NCBI RefSeq assembly: GCF_014172405.1
Contig: NZ_WNXC01000001.1
Span: 248,001-312,000 of the forward strand
DNA length: 64,000 nucleotides
DNA from: Pedobacter gandavensis
GTDB lineage: Bacteria > Bacteroidota > Bacteroidia > Sphingobacteriales > Sphingobacteriaceae
Reading direction: 5' to 3'
The notes beneath the pieces were generated by a model. The model had not been told where the DNA came from. It saw only the letters and a list, made by a program, of their open reading frames with translations, and did not search any database. Below are positions 18,114 to 27,099 of the stretch, in pieces (within the stretch, counting starts at the first letter, position 1; each line of letters begins with the position of its first letter). The translations under genes were made by a program, and so were the position numbers.

Positions 18114-18809
18114 ATGAGTCAATTAATTAAAATGGTGGTGTTCGATATGGCGGGAACCACGGTAAATGAAAATAATATCGTCTATAAAACTTTGAGAAAT
18201 GCGATCAATACTGTTGGTGGCTTTGATTTAAGTTTAGCTGAAGTTTTAGCACATGCGGCTGGTAGAGAAAAACTGCAAGCAATCAAGTCAGTATTAAAAT
18301 GCTGCTTAAATCTGGTGAATGACCAGTTGGCTGAGGAGATGTTCAACGTGTTTTTACAAGAACTCGCACATGCTTACGAAGTGGAACCAGTTTATCCGAA
18401 TGCGAATGTTGAAGAGCTGTTCCGCCTATTGAAAGACAGAAATGTCCTCAGGGTATTGAACACAGGTTACAACAGGGAAACGGCTGAAGCACTTTTAGTT
18501 AAACTAAACTGGAATGTGGGACGCGATGTAGATGCATTGATTACAGCCTCTGATGTCCCTATGAATAGACCGCACCCTGATATGATTAATCTGGCAATAG
18601 AAAAATTTGGTATAGAAAACCCATCATCAGTAGTGAAAATCGGAGATTCAATCATTGATATTCAAGAGGGACAAAATGCTGGGTGCAGATTAAGTATTGG
18701 CATTACTACAGGTGCACACAATCGCTTACAGCTAAATTCTGCTCATCCAAATTATATCATAGATGATCTGCTTGAGCTTGTGTCAATCCTTGATAAGCAC
18801 AATGTCTAA
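18114..18809 (+). CDS. Phosphonatase-like HAD hydrolase
   Basis: A HAD-superfamily hydrolase of 231 residues related to phosphonoacetaldehyde hydrolase (PhnX). The first motif is DMAGTT with nucleophile Asp11, the DxAGT variant that marks phosphonatases and the phosphonatase-like family. The basic residue before the last motif is Arg (NRPHPDM) rather than Lys, again as in that group. Cap-domain Lys53 (GREK) aligns with the PhnX Schiff-base lysine. The acid motif is KIGDSIIDI. ATG 18114 is chosen because a -7 element overlaps the earlier TTG. It is first in an apparent operon with a dehydrogenase and a transporter. Cleavage of a carbon-phosphorus bond is inferred. Confidence 0.85.
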   Translation: MSQLIKMVVFDMAGTTVNENNIVYKTLRNAINTVGGFDLSLAEVLAHAAGREKLQAIKSVLKCCLNLVNDQLAEEMFNVFLQELAHAYEVEPVYPNANVEELFRLLKDRNVLRVLNTGYNRETAEALLVKLNWNVGRDVDALITASDVPMNRPHPDMINLAIEKFGIENPSSVVKIGDSIIDIQEGQNAGCRLSIGITTGAHNRLQLNSAHPNYIIDDLLELVSILDKHNV

Positions 18810-18866
18810 CAATTGCCCCTGGAAAATTCTTATCCCACAATTATTATTTTATAATCAGATTAATTT

Positions 18867-19952
18867 ATGAAAACTGGCCAGTTATTGGTTTTTGATGGCG
18901 CGGATAAACCTTTGAGATTGGTTCAAATGGTGGTGCCGACTTTAAAAAACGGAGAGATTTTAATTAAAAATGTTTACACCACCTTGTGTGGAAGCGACCT
19001 GCATACTTATTGCGGGAAAAGAAACGAAAAAACGCCAACTGTACTTGGTCATGAAATCATTGGGACAGTTGATGAAATTGCCAATGGGCATAGCCATCAG
19101 GATTTTAATGGAGAAGAATTGAATATTGGTGATCGGGTTACCTGGGCTGTGTTCGCAGCAGAACCTCAGGAAGAATGGTTAAGTAAAAAGATGCCTCAGA
19201 AATCCGAAAATCTTTTTAAATACGGACATGCACGCATTGATGCTGAAGATATTTTCCATGGAGGATTAGGTGATTTTACCATACTAAAGCCACATACTGC
19301 CGTTTTTAAACTTCCTGAAAAACTACCTACTGCCATCGCAGCAACTATAAATTGTGCAGTGGCTACTGTAGCTGGTGCGATGCGTCTCGCAGGAGAGGTT
19401 TCCAGTAAGACGATCCTGGTCACCGGGATGGGTTTATTGGGAAATTTAGCTGTAGCCATGTGCAAAGTCCAAGGTGCAAAAGAAATTATAGCGATCGACA
19501 TTAGCGAAGAAAGATTAGCACAGTCCAAAAGATTTGGTGCTACACATACCTACCTATCTACAGAAAATGATACCATCCAGGAAAACCTTTCTGGTTACCA
19601 AATTGATGTTGCCTTTGAAATGAGTGGTGCAGCAAATGCGGCAGAATTAGGTGTCGAAGTATTGACCGTGGGAGGTATTGCAGTTTGGATTGGTGCCGTT
19701 TTTAAAACGCGAAAAGTGGAAATTGATGCAGAACAAATTATCCGTAAGATGATTACGATCAAAGGTCTGCACAATTACAATTTTGAAGACCTACAATATG
19801 CCCTGGAATTTATGGGTGATCATCATCAGGATTTTCCATTCCATGAAATCATTGCTAAGGAATTCCCATTGACTGAAGCCACTGAAGCCTTTGAATATGC
19901 ATTAGCACATAAGCCATTACGTGTAGGTGTTTACATTGATCAACCAAAATGA
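18867..19952 (+). CDS. Zinc-dependent alcohol dehydrogenase, phosphonate-associated (HpnZ-like)
   Basis: A 361-residue medium-chain dehydrogenase. Catalytic zinc ligands are in TTLCGSDLHTY and TVLGHEIIG. The Rossmann NAD(P)-binding motif is VTGMGLLGNLAV. The N-terminal segment LCGSDLHTYCGKR resembles the group annotated as phosphonate-catabolism-associated alcohol dehydrogenase (TIGR03366 style). The usual four-cysteine structural zinc lobe is not apparent. It lies 57 bases after the phosphonatase-like gene and overlaps the transporter by four bases, so the three are probably co-expressed. Oxidation of a hydroxyalkyl-phosphonate or the matching alcohol to an aldehyde is the implied step. Confidence 0.85.
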   Translation: MKTGQLLVFDGADKPLRLVQMVVPTLKNGEILIKNVYTTLCGSDLHTYCGKRNEKTPTVLGHEIIGTVDEIANGHSHQDFNGEELNIGDRVTWAVFAAEPQEEWLSKKMPQKSENLFKYGHARIDAEDIFHGGLGDFTILKPHTAVFKLPEKLPTAIAATINCAVATVAGAMRLAGEVSSKTILVTGMGLLGNLAVAMCKVQGAKEIIAIDISEERLAQSKRFGATHTYLSTENDTIQENLSGYQIDVAFEMSGAANAAELGVEVLTVGGIAVWIGAVFKTRKVEIDAEQIIRKMITIKGLHNYNFEDLQYALEFMGDHHQDFPFHEIIAKEFPLTEATEAFEYALAHKPLRVGVYIDQPK

Positions 19953-21190
19953 AATCATTTATAAAAACCAAATGGACAATGCTGTTGCTCACAATGGTCT
20001 GTTATCTTTTCTTCTACACCGGCAGACATAATTTTGGTTGGGCAGCCGCAGGTTTAAGTGCTGAACTTAATATCTCATATAGTTTTGTAGGCTGGATTAG
20101 TTTCGCAATGTTGATTGGATATGCCTGTGGGCAACTGATTAATGGAAACCTGGCTGATCGATACAGCCCAAGAATAATGATTCTTACTGGTGCCTATCTT
20201 TCCATAGCTACAAATGTAGCGATCAGTTTCTCGACCAATGCCTACATGATTCTTTTTTTATGGGGTATAAACGGTTACTTTCAATCCTTAGCCTGGGCAC
20301 CTGGAGGTAAAATCATCAACAATTGGTGGAATCAGAAAGAACGGGGAAAAGCATTCGGTTTCTATACCATGTCCGCAGGATTATCTTCTGTCATCACCTA
20401 CATGCTTTCCATTTTATTGTTACAACATGGCTATGAATGGAGAATGCTTTTTCGATTGCCAGTACTTTGTCTTTTAGTCACTGCAACGATCTTTTTTATT
20501 TTCATTAAAGATAAGCCTGAAGAAGAAGCGGAAAGCGGCTCAGATGAAGAAATTACCTCCACACTAACCTGGTCTCAACGCTATGCTAAGGTGCTGGAAA
20601 ATAAGAATTTTCTTTGCATTTGTTTAGCGTTTGGCTTTGAGAGCATGGCCAGGTACGGATTGATATTTTGGGTGCCTGTTCATTATTTGGGCACAAATTG
20701 GAAGCAACAGCCACAAAGTGTATGGGTGACATTTTTTCTTCCATTGGGTATGGCTATTGGAGCGCTAACTTTTGGCTGGTTATCGGATACGCTATTTAAA
20801 GGCAATAGAATTAAAGCCATCAGGATTGGAATGATGATCAGCTTTTTTATTGCAGTATCCATGTACTTTGTCGCCAAGGAAAATTTCATGTTATCAGCAG
20901 TCTTAATGCTGTGTGCCGGATTTTTTGTGTATGGTCCTCAAGCCTGCTTCTGGCCATTAAGCCCGGATTTATTGGGTTCAAAACTGACCGGAACGGGTAT
21001 AGGATGTATGAATATGTTCGGTTACCTCTTCGCTGCCCTTGGCGAACCGTTGATTGGAAAGATCATTGATCTTTCAGGGAGTACCCATCCCATATTTTTA
21101 ATTGTTGGTACCGCATGCCTGTTCTCAACAATAGTCATTTCCATATTGGTCAAAAAAAGTAAAAAAATAGAAATCATAGTTAATCAATAA
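19949..21190 (+). CDS. Major facilitator transporter, organophosphate:phosphate antiporter type
   Basis: A 413-residue inner-membrane transporter with about 12 helices. It resembles the OPA family (GlpT, UhpT): N-terminal FFYTGRHNFGWAAAGL, NGNLADRYSPR and the NNWWNQKERGKAFGFYTMSAG stretch in which OPA members recognise organophosphates. Its ATG overlaps the dehydrogenase stop (ATGA), indicating translational coupling. In this context the substrate is probably a phosphonate or phosphate ester exchanged for inorganic phosphate. The family is clear; the substrate is inferred from the operon. Confidence 0.88.
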   Translation: MKSFIKTKWTMLLLTMVCYLFFYTGRHNFGWAAAGLSAELNISYSFVGWISFAMLIGYACGQLINGNLADRYSPRIMILTGAYLSIATNVAISFSTNAYMILFLWGINGYFQSLAWAPGGKIINNWWNQKERGKAFGFYTMSAGLSSVITYMLSILLLQHGYEWRMLFRLPVLCLLVTATIFFIFIKDKPEEEAESGSDEEITSTLTWSQRYAKVLENKNFLCICLAFGFESMARYGLIFWVPVHYLGTNWKQQPQSVWVTFFLPLGMAIGALTFGWLSDTLFKGNRIKAIRIGMMISFFIAVSMYFVAKENFMLSAVLMLCAGFFVYGPQACFWPLSPDLLGSKLTGTGIGCMNMFGYLFAALGEPLIGKIIDLSGSTHPIFLIVGTACLFSTIVISILVKKSKKIEIIVNQ

Positions 21191-21202
21191 ATAGAATGAA
21201 TA

Positions 21203-21295
21203 TTAGTAGCAGTTATTGGCCTGGATGCCTGCAGTAACCTTAGCCAATTCGGAACCAGCCCAGACTGTGGCTCCCGCTATAAATACCTTGATCAT
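21203..21295 (-). pseudogene. N-terminal remnant of a dihydrodipicolinate-reductase-like dehydrogenase
   Basis: The minus strand from ATG 21295 encodes a 30-residue peptide, MIKVFIAGATVWAGSELAK and a few more, then a stop. It looks like the beta-alpha start of a Rossmann NAD(P)-binding domain in DapB-like reductases, where GATGWAG is expected; here the Gly is Val. Nothing continues the fold on either side, so this is a fragment. The rest of the 21191-21495 interval shows no gene. Confidence 0.5.
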
Positions 21296-21495
21296 GATTG
21301 TCTTTTATTAAAATATTAATCCTCATAAGAAGCTGATTAAATATAACACTTAGTAATCGCACACAACATGATAAAATACAAATATTTGTTTGTTCTCATT
21401 TTGACGAGCTGGAATGGTTAACCCAGAAATAAATATTTTCAGGGTATGTCAACCTGAGCACAATAAAAGCACATTTTTAACGCTATAACTGGACT

Positions 21496-21726
21496 ATGAA
21501 TTTACGAATGCGCATCACTTTTGATGAAAAAGACTATACCTACATTGTTTTAACTAAGGGAATAACAAAAGAAACTACTGCAATCCAGATTAACCTAAAT
21601 GATCAGGAATATCAGCTGGCTTGCAATCTTAAAGGGGATTGGGATGTGGTTGATGCCCCCGAAAATGATCATTCTGGACTATTAAAGGCCATTGGAAGAA
21701 ACATCAAACTTCGATATCGATTGTAA
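21496..21726 (+). CDS. Small hypothetical protein
   Basis: A 76-residue soluble protein with no signal peptide or membrane helix. The predicted content is mostly beta strand (MRITFDEKDYTYIVL; AIQINLNDQEYQLAC), ending in a basic helix (LLKAIGRNIKLRYRL). I do not recognise the family. It stands between the transporter and a phosphoesterase gene on the same strand; the frame fills the space with an ATG in a reasonable place, so it is probably real. Confidence 0.55.
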   Translation: MNLRMRITFDEKDYTYIVLTKGITKETTAIQINLNDQEYQLACNLKGDWDVVDAPENDHSGLLKAIGRNIKLRYRL

Positions 21727-21780
21727 AAACAAATCTTAATATAATAGCTATGTTTGTATCCTAATCTTAAAAGAAACAAC

Positions 21781-23127
21781 ATGCATTTACATCGGTTTTT
21801 TTATATAATTCTGATCATTTTGTTGGTCAGCAGTTGCGGAATTAGCAAAAAAGTGCAAACCCAAGAAACTTCATTTGATGAAGGTATCGGGCAAATTAAG
21901 CACCTGGTCGTGATCTATATGGAAAACCGTAGTTTTGATAATCTATATGGAGAATTCAAAGGTGCAAATGGTATTAAAAATGCTAAAAGAGGTGACTTTA
22001 TTCAAGTTGACGAAGCGGGGAAGCCTTATAAATACTTGCCTGAGATCCCTAGAAATAACTCTTTTCCTACAAACCTGCCAAATGGAGTGTTTAATATAGA
22101 CCAGTATGTTGCGTCCGACAAGGCAACGCCTGACGTTACGCACCGTTTCTTTCATAACCAGTTGCAAATTAACGGAGGAAAGATGGATAAGTTTGCAGCA
22201 TATAATGACTCCAAAGGACTAGCAATGGGTTATTATAATACAGATAAACTGCCGTTGTATCCCTTTGCTCAAAAATATACGTTGTGTGATAATTTCTTTC
22301 AGAGTGTGTTTGGTGGTTCCTATTTTAACCATGTTTATCTGATTTCTGCCGCTGCACCAGTTTGGCCGAATGCACCGGAATCATTGATTGCGAAATTCGA
22401 TGCCAATGGCAAAATGATCCAAGATGGTATTGTTACTCCAGACGGCTATGTTGTCAATCATGTTTATTCCCGAAATTCACCATATCCTCTAAAATCAGAT
22501 ACTTCTCAATTATTGCCATCTCAAACCATGCCAACTATTGGCGACCGATTGAGCGAAAAAAATATATCCTGGACTTGGTATTCAGAGGGTTGGGATGATG
22601 CTGTAGCAGGCAAGAAAAATAATTTTGCTTACAACCATGAACCTTTCCTTTATTTTACCAAATACCAAGAGGGGACTGAAGGTCGTAAACACATGAAGGA
22701 TCAAAATGATTTCATCAAAGCAGCTAAAGAAGGCAGTCTTCCAAGCGTTTCCTTTGTGAAACCCGGTGGAGGAAATGATGAACATCCAGGAGGTTCAGCT
22801 GTGTATTCTTCAGAACAACTTGCTGTAAACCTGATCAATGCAGTGTTGGATGGGCCAAATGCAAAGGATGCATTGGTGATCTTAACCTACGATGAGTTTG
22901 GTGGCTTTTTTGATCACGTAGCTCCGCCTGTTATTGATAGATGGGGTCCTGGAAGCCGTATTCCTGCAATTGTTATCGGCCCATTTGCAAAAAAAGGTGT
23001 GGTAGATCATACACCATATGAAACAGTCAGCATTCTTTCCTTCATCGAGCACAGGTGGGGAATTAAACCTCTTGCTGAACGAGATAAAAATGCAAATCCA
23101 TTCAGAAATGCGCTGACATTTAAATAA
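21781..23127 (+). CDS. Lipoprotein phosphoesterase (AcpA/phospholipase C family)
   Basis: A 448-residue exported esterase of the alkaline-phosphatase-like superfamily (PF04185). The signal is a lipobox, LLVSSCG, so the protein is probably membrane anchored. The start at 21781 is chosen because it gives this clean lipoprotein signal; an ATG at 21754 adds nine residues. Catalytic features are [17 protein letters not shown] (metal ligands and nucleophile region), [23 protein letters not shown] and [15 protein letters not shown]. It cleaves phosphodiesters or phosphomonoesters outside the inner membrane. Being downstream of the phosphonate cassette, it fits phosphorus acquisition, though the 300-base gap argues for separate transcription. 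Confidence 0.9.
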   Translation: MHLHRFFYIILIILLVSSCGISKKVQTQETSFDEGIGQIKHLVVIYMENRSFDNLYGEFKGANGIKNAKRGDFIQVDEAGKPYKYLPEIPRNNSFPTNLPNGVFNIDQYVASDKATPDVTHRFFHNQLQINGGKMDKFAAYNDSKGLAMGYYNTDKLPLYPFAQKYTLCDNFFQSVFGGSYFNHVYLISAAAPVWPNAPESLIAKFDANGKMIQDGIVTPDGYVVNHVYSRNSPYPLKSDTSQLLPSQTMPTIGDRLSEKNISWTWYSEGWDDAVAGKKNNFAYNHEPFLYFTKYQEGTEGRKHMKDQNDFIKAAKEGSLPSVSFVKPGGGNDEHPGGSAVYSSEQLAVNLINAVLDGPNAKDALVILTYDEFGGFFDHVAPPVIDRWGPGSRIPAIVIGPFAKKGVVDHTPYETVSILSFIEHRWGIKPLAERDKNANPFRNALTFK

Positions 23128-23157
23128 ATAACTATTGGGCGGGAAAAGGAGCTTGTG

Positions 23158-24999
23158 ATGAATAAGAAGATCGTAATAGTAGCACTGCTACCTATAGGGA
23201 TATTTATAGCAAGTTTTGTCTCCGTCAATTCGAACGATATCGCACAAACACAAGCCAGTGCAAGGGAACAGAAAATTCAAAAAGAAGTTTTTAACCAGAT
23301 AGCTTCCTTCCAGCAGTATGTAAGAGATAGCCTGCTATTTGAACTGAGCAAAGACCAGATGGACGGTCAAAGAATTCGGCAAGCTTTTTCAAAATCTAGA
23401 TTGCTGTTTAAAAAGTTTGAATGGGCTTCAGAATATTTTACTGCTGACCTGACTAAGCGGTTAAATGGCCCTCCGGTGCCAGAGATTGAGAATGCGGACC
23501 TATTAGATCCTTCTTTAGCCCGGGATATTGATCCAATGGGCCTACAGGTGATCGAGGAGCTTATTTATGCTGAGCATGATCACCTTAAGAAAGAAGAACT
23601 CATCAGAGAGGTCAAGCATCTGGTCTCTAATACCGAATTTCTGATTTCTTATTTTCGTGATCACCAATTTGCCGATTGGCGAATATTGGATGCAACCAAG
23701 TTGGAGGTTTTTAGAGTCATCACTTTGGGAATCACAGGCTTTGATAACTCTCTTTCTTTAAACAGTATTCCAGAGGCTGCTGAATCTTTAAAAAGCTTGC
23801 GAAATGTCCTTTCCCGCTATGTTAGCAATAAACAGGAACTACCTTTGTTAGAAGACCTGGATGCCGCTATCGAGTATCTTCATGCGAACCCAAATTTTGA
23901 TGCTTTCGACAGAGCATTTTTTATTACCCGCTTTGGAAATAAGATTAGTACAGGTATCGCACAATTGGAACAAGGTTTACCAGGCCGAAAAATCAAATAT
24001 AACCGAATGTTAAGACAGGAGGTGAGGACTTTGTTTGATTCCGATGCATTCAATGCAGATGCATTTTCTCCTGGCCCTGAATTTCATAGGACAGCCGCAA
24101 AAGTAGACTTAGGTGAAAAGCTTTTTTTTGATGCAGCATTATCTGGTACCGGCACAAGAAGCTGTGCTTCCTGCCATAACCCCAATCTGTCTTTTTCAGA
24201 TGGATTGATTAAAGGTATGGATATTCATGATCCTGCAAAACCTTTGACAAGAAATGCACCAACCTTAATCAACGTTGCTTTGCAATCGAATTATTTCTAT
24301 GATATGAGAGCGCTAACCCTGGAAGATCAGGTACGCGATGTAATCAATAACAAACACGAAATGGATGGTTCTATGGAGGCAATTCTAAAATATGTCTCCG
24401 CGGACAAGTCCTACCAGTCCTTATTTGCAAAGGCTTTCTCTGCAAAGAACAAGCAGGGAATCAATTCGGACCAAGTCGCAAATGCCCTTGCTTCCTACCT
24501 GCGAAGCCTGACTAAGCTCAATAGCCGATTCGATGAGTACATGCGTGGTCATGAAGATGCCTTGTCCAAACAAGAATTGAAAGGTTTTAATTTATTTACG
24601 GGAAAAGCGAAATGTGCCACCTGTCATTTTGTTCCTTTGTTTAACGGTGTTACGCCTCCTAAGTACATTGCGAGTGAAACAGAAGTATTGGGCGTTCCTG
24701 CTGCACTGGCAGATTCCACACTAGACGCTGATTTGGGTTATTATGGTGTGATTGGGATTGATGCTTTTAAACATGCTTTTAAGATCCCGAGCATCCGAAA
24801 TATCCATAAAACAGCGCCCTATATGCACAATGGAGCATATTGGACGCTAGATCAGGTCATGGATTTTTATAATAAAGGGGGAGCTGCAGGACTAGGAATA
24901 GCACTCCCCAATCAAACACTTCCGGAAAAAAATCTGCAGCTCAGCGATCAGGAAAAAAAGGATATCATTGCTTTCATGGAGAGTTTAGAAAGTAAGTAA
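23158..24999 (+). CDS. Di-haem cytochrome c peroxidase (CcpA/MauG family)
   Basis: A 613-residue exported peroxidase. The N-terminal signal (KKIVIVALLPIGIFIASF) is followed by about 260 residues of helical, family-variable N-terminal domain. The peroxidase core carries two CxxCH haem sites: Cys336/Cys339/His340 (RSCASCHNP) and Cys486/Cys489/His490 (KCATCHFVP). ATG 23158 is preferred over GTG 23155. The enzyme reduces peroxide using electrons from a c-type cytochrome in the periplasm. It begins 30 bases after the phosphoesterase stop, so they may share a transcript. It is convergent with the DUF418 gene. Confidence 0.92.
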   Translation: MNKKIVIVALLPIGIFIASFVSVNSNDIAQTQASAREQKIQKEVFNQIASFQQYVRDSLLFELSKDQMDGQRIRQAFSKSRLLFKKFEWASEYFTADLTKRLNGPPVPEIENADLLDPSLARDIDPMGLQVIEELIYAEHDHLKKEELIREVKHLVSNTEFLISYFRDHQFADWRILDATKLEVFRVITLGITGFDNSLSLNSIPEAAESLKSLRNVLSRYVSNKQELPLLEDLDAAIEYLHANPNFDAFDRAFFITRFGNKISTGIAQLEQGLPGRKIKYNRMLRQEVRTLFDSDAFNADAFSPGPEFHRTAAKVDLGEKLFFDAALSGTGTRSCASCHNPNLSFSDGLIKGMDIHDPAKPLTRNAPTLINVALQSNYFYDMRALTLEDQVRDVINNKHEMDGSMEAILKYVSADKSYQSLFAKAFSAKNKQGINSDQVANALASYLRSLTKLNSRFDEYMRGHEDALSKQELKGFNLFTGKAKCATCHFVPLFNGVTPPKYIASETEVLGVPAALADSTLDADLGYYGVIGIDAFKHAFKIPSIRNIHKTAPYMHNGAYWTLDQVMDFYNKGGAAGLGIALPNQTLPEKNLQLSDQEKKDIIAFMESLESK

Positions 25000-25003
25000 T
25001 AGG

Positions 25004-26215
25004 TTATCTTTTTTCCAACCTTAGCGGTTGCCATTTCAGGTAAGTACCCGATCTCCAAAGCCATTCTACAGGGCCATAACGGAATCTCTTTAACCAAATA
25101 TCACTAAGCTGTATCTGCACAACAGTGTAACATAAACACACAATGATACTTAAAAATGTACCCAACTGATGATGTAGGCCAAGTCCGTAGCCATAGAATA
25201 TAAATACCCCCAATATAGATTGAAGGATGTAATTTGTCAGGCCCATCCGACCATAGCTCACTATTTTTCCCAGCCTTTGTTGTACAGATTTTCTGTTATA
25301 CAACTCAATAATCAGCACAAACCATAAATAAGCAGAAAGTAAGTTGATGAGACTATCCACAGGGATGGCTAGCCAGGCTATAAAGGTTAGTTTTTCGCCT
25401 GGAGGTAATAAGGGCTTAATGGCATATAATAGGAGCACAGCTACTAATGAAAGACAGGCGGCGTTTAGCAAATTACGGCGGTACTTATCCATATTTTGGA
25501 ATAGTCGTACACGACCGGTTAATAAGCCCAAAATAAAAAAGCCCATCGTCATGTATCCACGTCCATATTCTCCAAATTGGAAGTTGAATTTAAAACTTAG
25601 CTGTTCAGTCGTGTTGTGCTCCAGATTGGCTTTAAAAGATTGATGAAGGAAGATGTCCTGCCAGCGCGCTCTCCGTTCTGCAGGACGCTCTATTTGCTGC
25701 GTAGCCATTTCAGTACGCAGTGTTTGATATCCGATATAGGTTAATTGAGCACCTCCCAACACAAAAAATAGTGCAATGGTAATTAACCATTTGCTGGACC
25801 ATCGATACATCAGCACCAGAGGAAAGCCTAAAACGGCATAAATGATCAAAATGTCATTGCGGAATATCGCACTATGGACTAATCCAATAAGAAATAGTAG
25901 GGTTAAGCGCCATAAGAATCTTCCACGAAAATCAATTCCTTTTTTAGCTGCGCTATCCATTTGAATAAAAAAACTCAATCCGAATAGAAAAGAAAAAATG
26001 ATGAAGAATTTGCCCATAACCAGGTATTGCAAGATCCAGCTGGTGATGTCATCCATCGTACCGATCAACGGGAATGGAGGTTGTGTATTGCTGGGAAAGG
26101 CCCCGAAATGTTGTAAAGCATGCGTAGCGCAAATACCGATCAGGGTGATGCCCCGCATTGCATCAATGACGGTAATTCTGTTATTTGTTCCTGCTTGATT
26201 AGCTGTTTTTTGCAT
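25004..26215 (-). CDS. DUF418 family multi-spanning membrane protein
   Basis: A 403-residue inner-membrane protein with about ten helices. The N-terminal VIDAMRGITLIGICATHAL matches the heparan-alpha-glucosaminide N-acetyltransferase/DUF418 type, and the C-terminal DUF418 region contains SYGRMGLTNYILQSI and GPVEWLWRSGTY. Members are thought to move or modify small substrates such as acyl groups, but most have no defined function. It is directly downstream of the LytTR regulator (126-base gap, same strand) and could be its target. Confidence 0.9.
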   Translation of the reverse strand: MQKTANQAGTNNRITVIDAMRGITLIGICATHALQHFGAFPSNTQPPFPLIGTMDDITSWILQYLVMGKFFIIFSFLFGLSFFIQMDSAAKKGIDFRGRFLWRLTLLFLIGLVHSAIFRNDILIIYAVLGFPLVLMYRWSSKWLITIALFFVLGGAQLTYIGYQTLRTEMATQQIERPAERRARWQDIFLHQSFKANLEHNTTEQLSFKFNFQFGEYGRGYMTMGFFILGLLTGRVRLFQNMDKYRRNLLNAACLSLVAVLLLYAIKPLLPPGEKLTFIAWLAIPVDSLINLLSAYLWFVLIIELYNRKSVQQRLGKIVSYGRMGLTNYILQSILGVFIFYGYGLGLHHQLGTFLSIIVCLCYTVVQIQLSDIWLKRFRYGPVEWLWRSGTYLKWQPLRLEKR

Positions 26216-26341
26216 AAAAATTTAACATTCTAATGTTTTATTAGGCAAACATCCTGAAATTATTTTATGCTTTTTTGAAAGAGGGAACCAACACGAAAAT
26301 CAAGCACTTTAAGGCGAAAGGACTGTTCAGAAACGGGGTGA

Positions 26342-27094
26342 TTACTCGTTTACCAACCATTCTTTAAAGTCGGAAGCTTTGTTTTTACTGATATATATTC
26401 GTTCTGGAACCTCCCGGTCCAGTGTAATGAGCAGTCGGCTATCAAACCATACTGTTATATTCCTGACCGCATTCCGGGCAATAATAAACTGCTTATTGGC
26501 CCGGTAAAAATTGCCCGGGTTTAAATGAGAGAAAATATGATCTAATGTTTTGGCGTAAGGAATTGTACTGCCATCCTTCAGACCAACAGCCGTATTTTTA
26601 TCCGTGGTGTAGAAAAATGAAACCTCCTGGAGGTCAATAGGCAGTAATTGATCTTTATGAGGAACTAAGAGTTTGTTTTGATAACGTGGTGTTGGTGCCA
26701 ATTGGTTGACTTTAGCAAGATAGTCGACAATACCAGCACGGGATAATTTTGCAAACTTTTGCAACGCCCGTTCTAATTCATTGGTTTTTATTGGCTTAAG
26801 CAAATAATCAATGCTATTTACTTTAAATGCCTCGATCGCATATTCGTCGTAAGCGGTAGTGAAAATAATAGGAACCTCAATATCAATATGTTCAAAAATC
26901 AAAAAAGCTGGGCCGTCAGACAAATGGATATCCATTAAAATGAGATCAGGTAGGGGATGTTGATTCATCCAATTAATAGTCTGGGTTACACTTTCTGTAT
27001 TTCCTACAACTGCTATACTCGGGTCGATTTCATTCAAAATCTCTACCAAACTCTCGTAAGCAGCGGTTTCATCTTCAACAATAAGTATCTTCAT
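26342..27094 (-). CDS. LytTR-family response regulator
   Basis: A 250-residue regulator. The receiver domain (1-120) has acidic Glu7/Asp8, phospho-acceptor Asp55 (LILMDIHLS) and Lys in LLKPIKT. The LytTR DNA-binding domain (about 145-245) contains HLNPGNFYRANKQFIIARNAV, characteristic of the family. The gene follows the kinase after five bases. The last codons and the downstream sequence share recognisable similarity with 1485-1625, a scar of a second copy elsewhere in the window. It probably regulates DUF418 or a distant gene; direct-repeat LytTR sites were not identified. Confidence 0.93.
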   Translation of the reverse strand: MKILIVEDETAAYESLVEILNEIDPSIAVVGNTESVTQTINWMNQHPLPDLILMDIHLSDGPAFLIFEHIDIEVPIIFTTAYDEYAIEAFKVNSIDYLLKPIKTNELERALQKFAKLSRAGIVDYLAKVNQLAPTPRYQNKLLVPHKDQLLPIDLQEVSFFYTTDKNTAVGLKDGSTIPYAKTLDHIFSHLNPGNFYRANKQFIIARNAVRNITVWFDSRLLITLDREVPERIYISKNKASDFKEWLVNE

Positions 27095-27099
27095 ATCGA

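Noticed and set aside
26272..26341. Sequence shared with 1485-1556, first taken as an intergenic repeat element
   Set aside because: The similarity continues into the regulator coding end and, separately, the kinase start. It is better explained as paralogous operon sequence than as a dispersed repeat.
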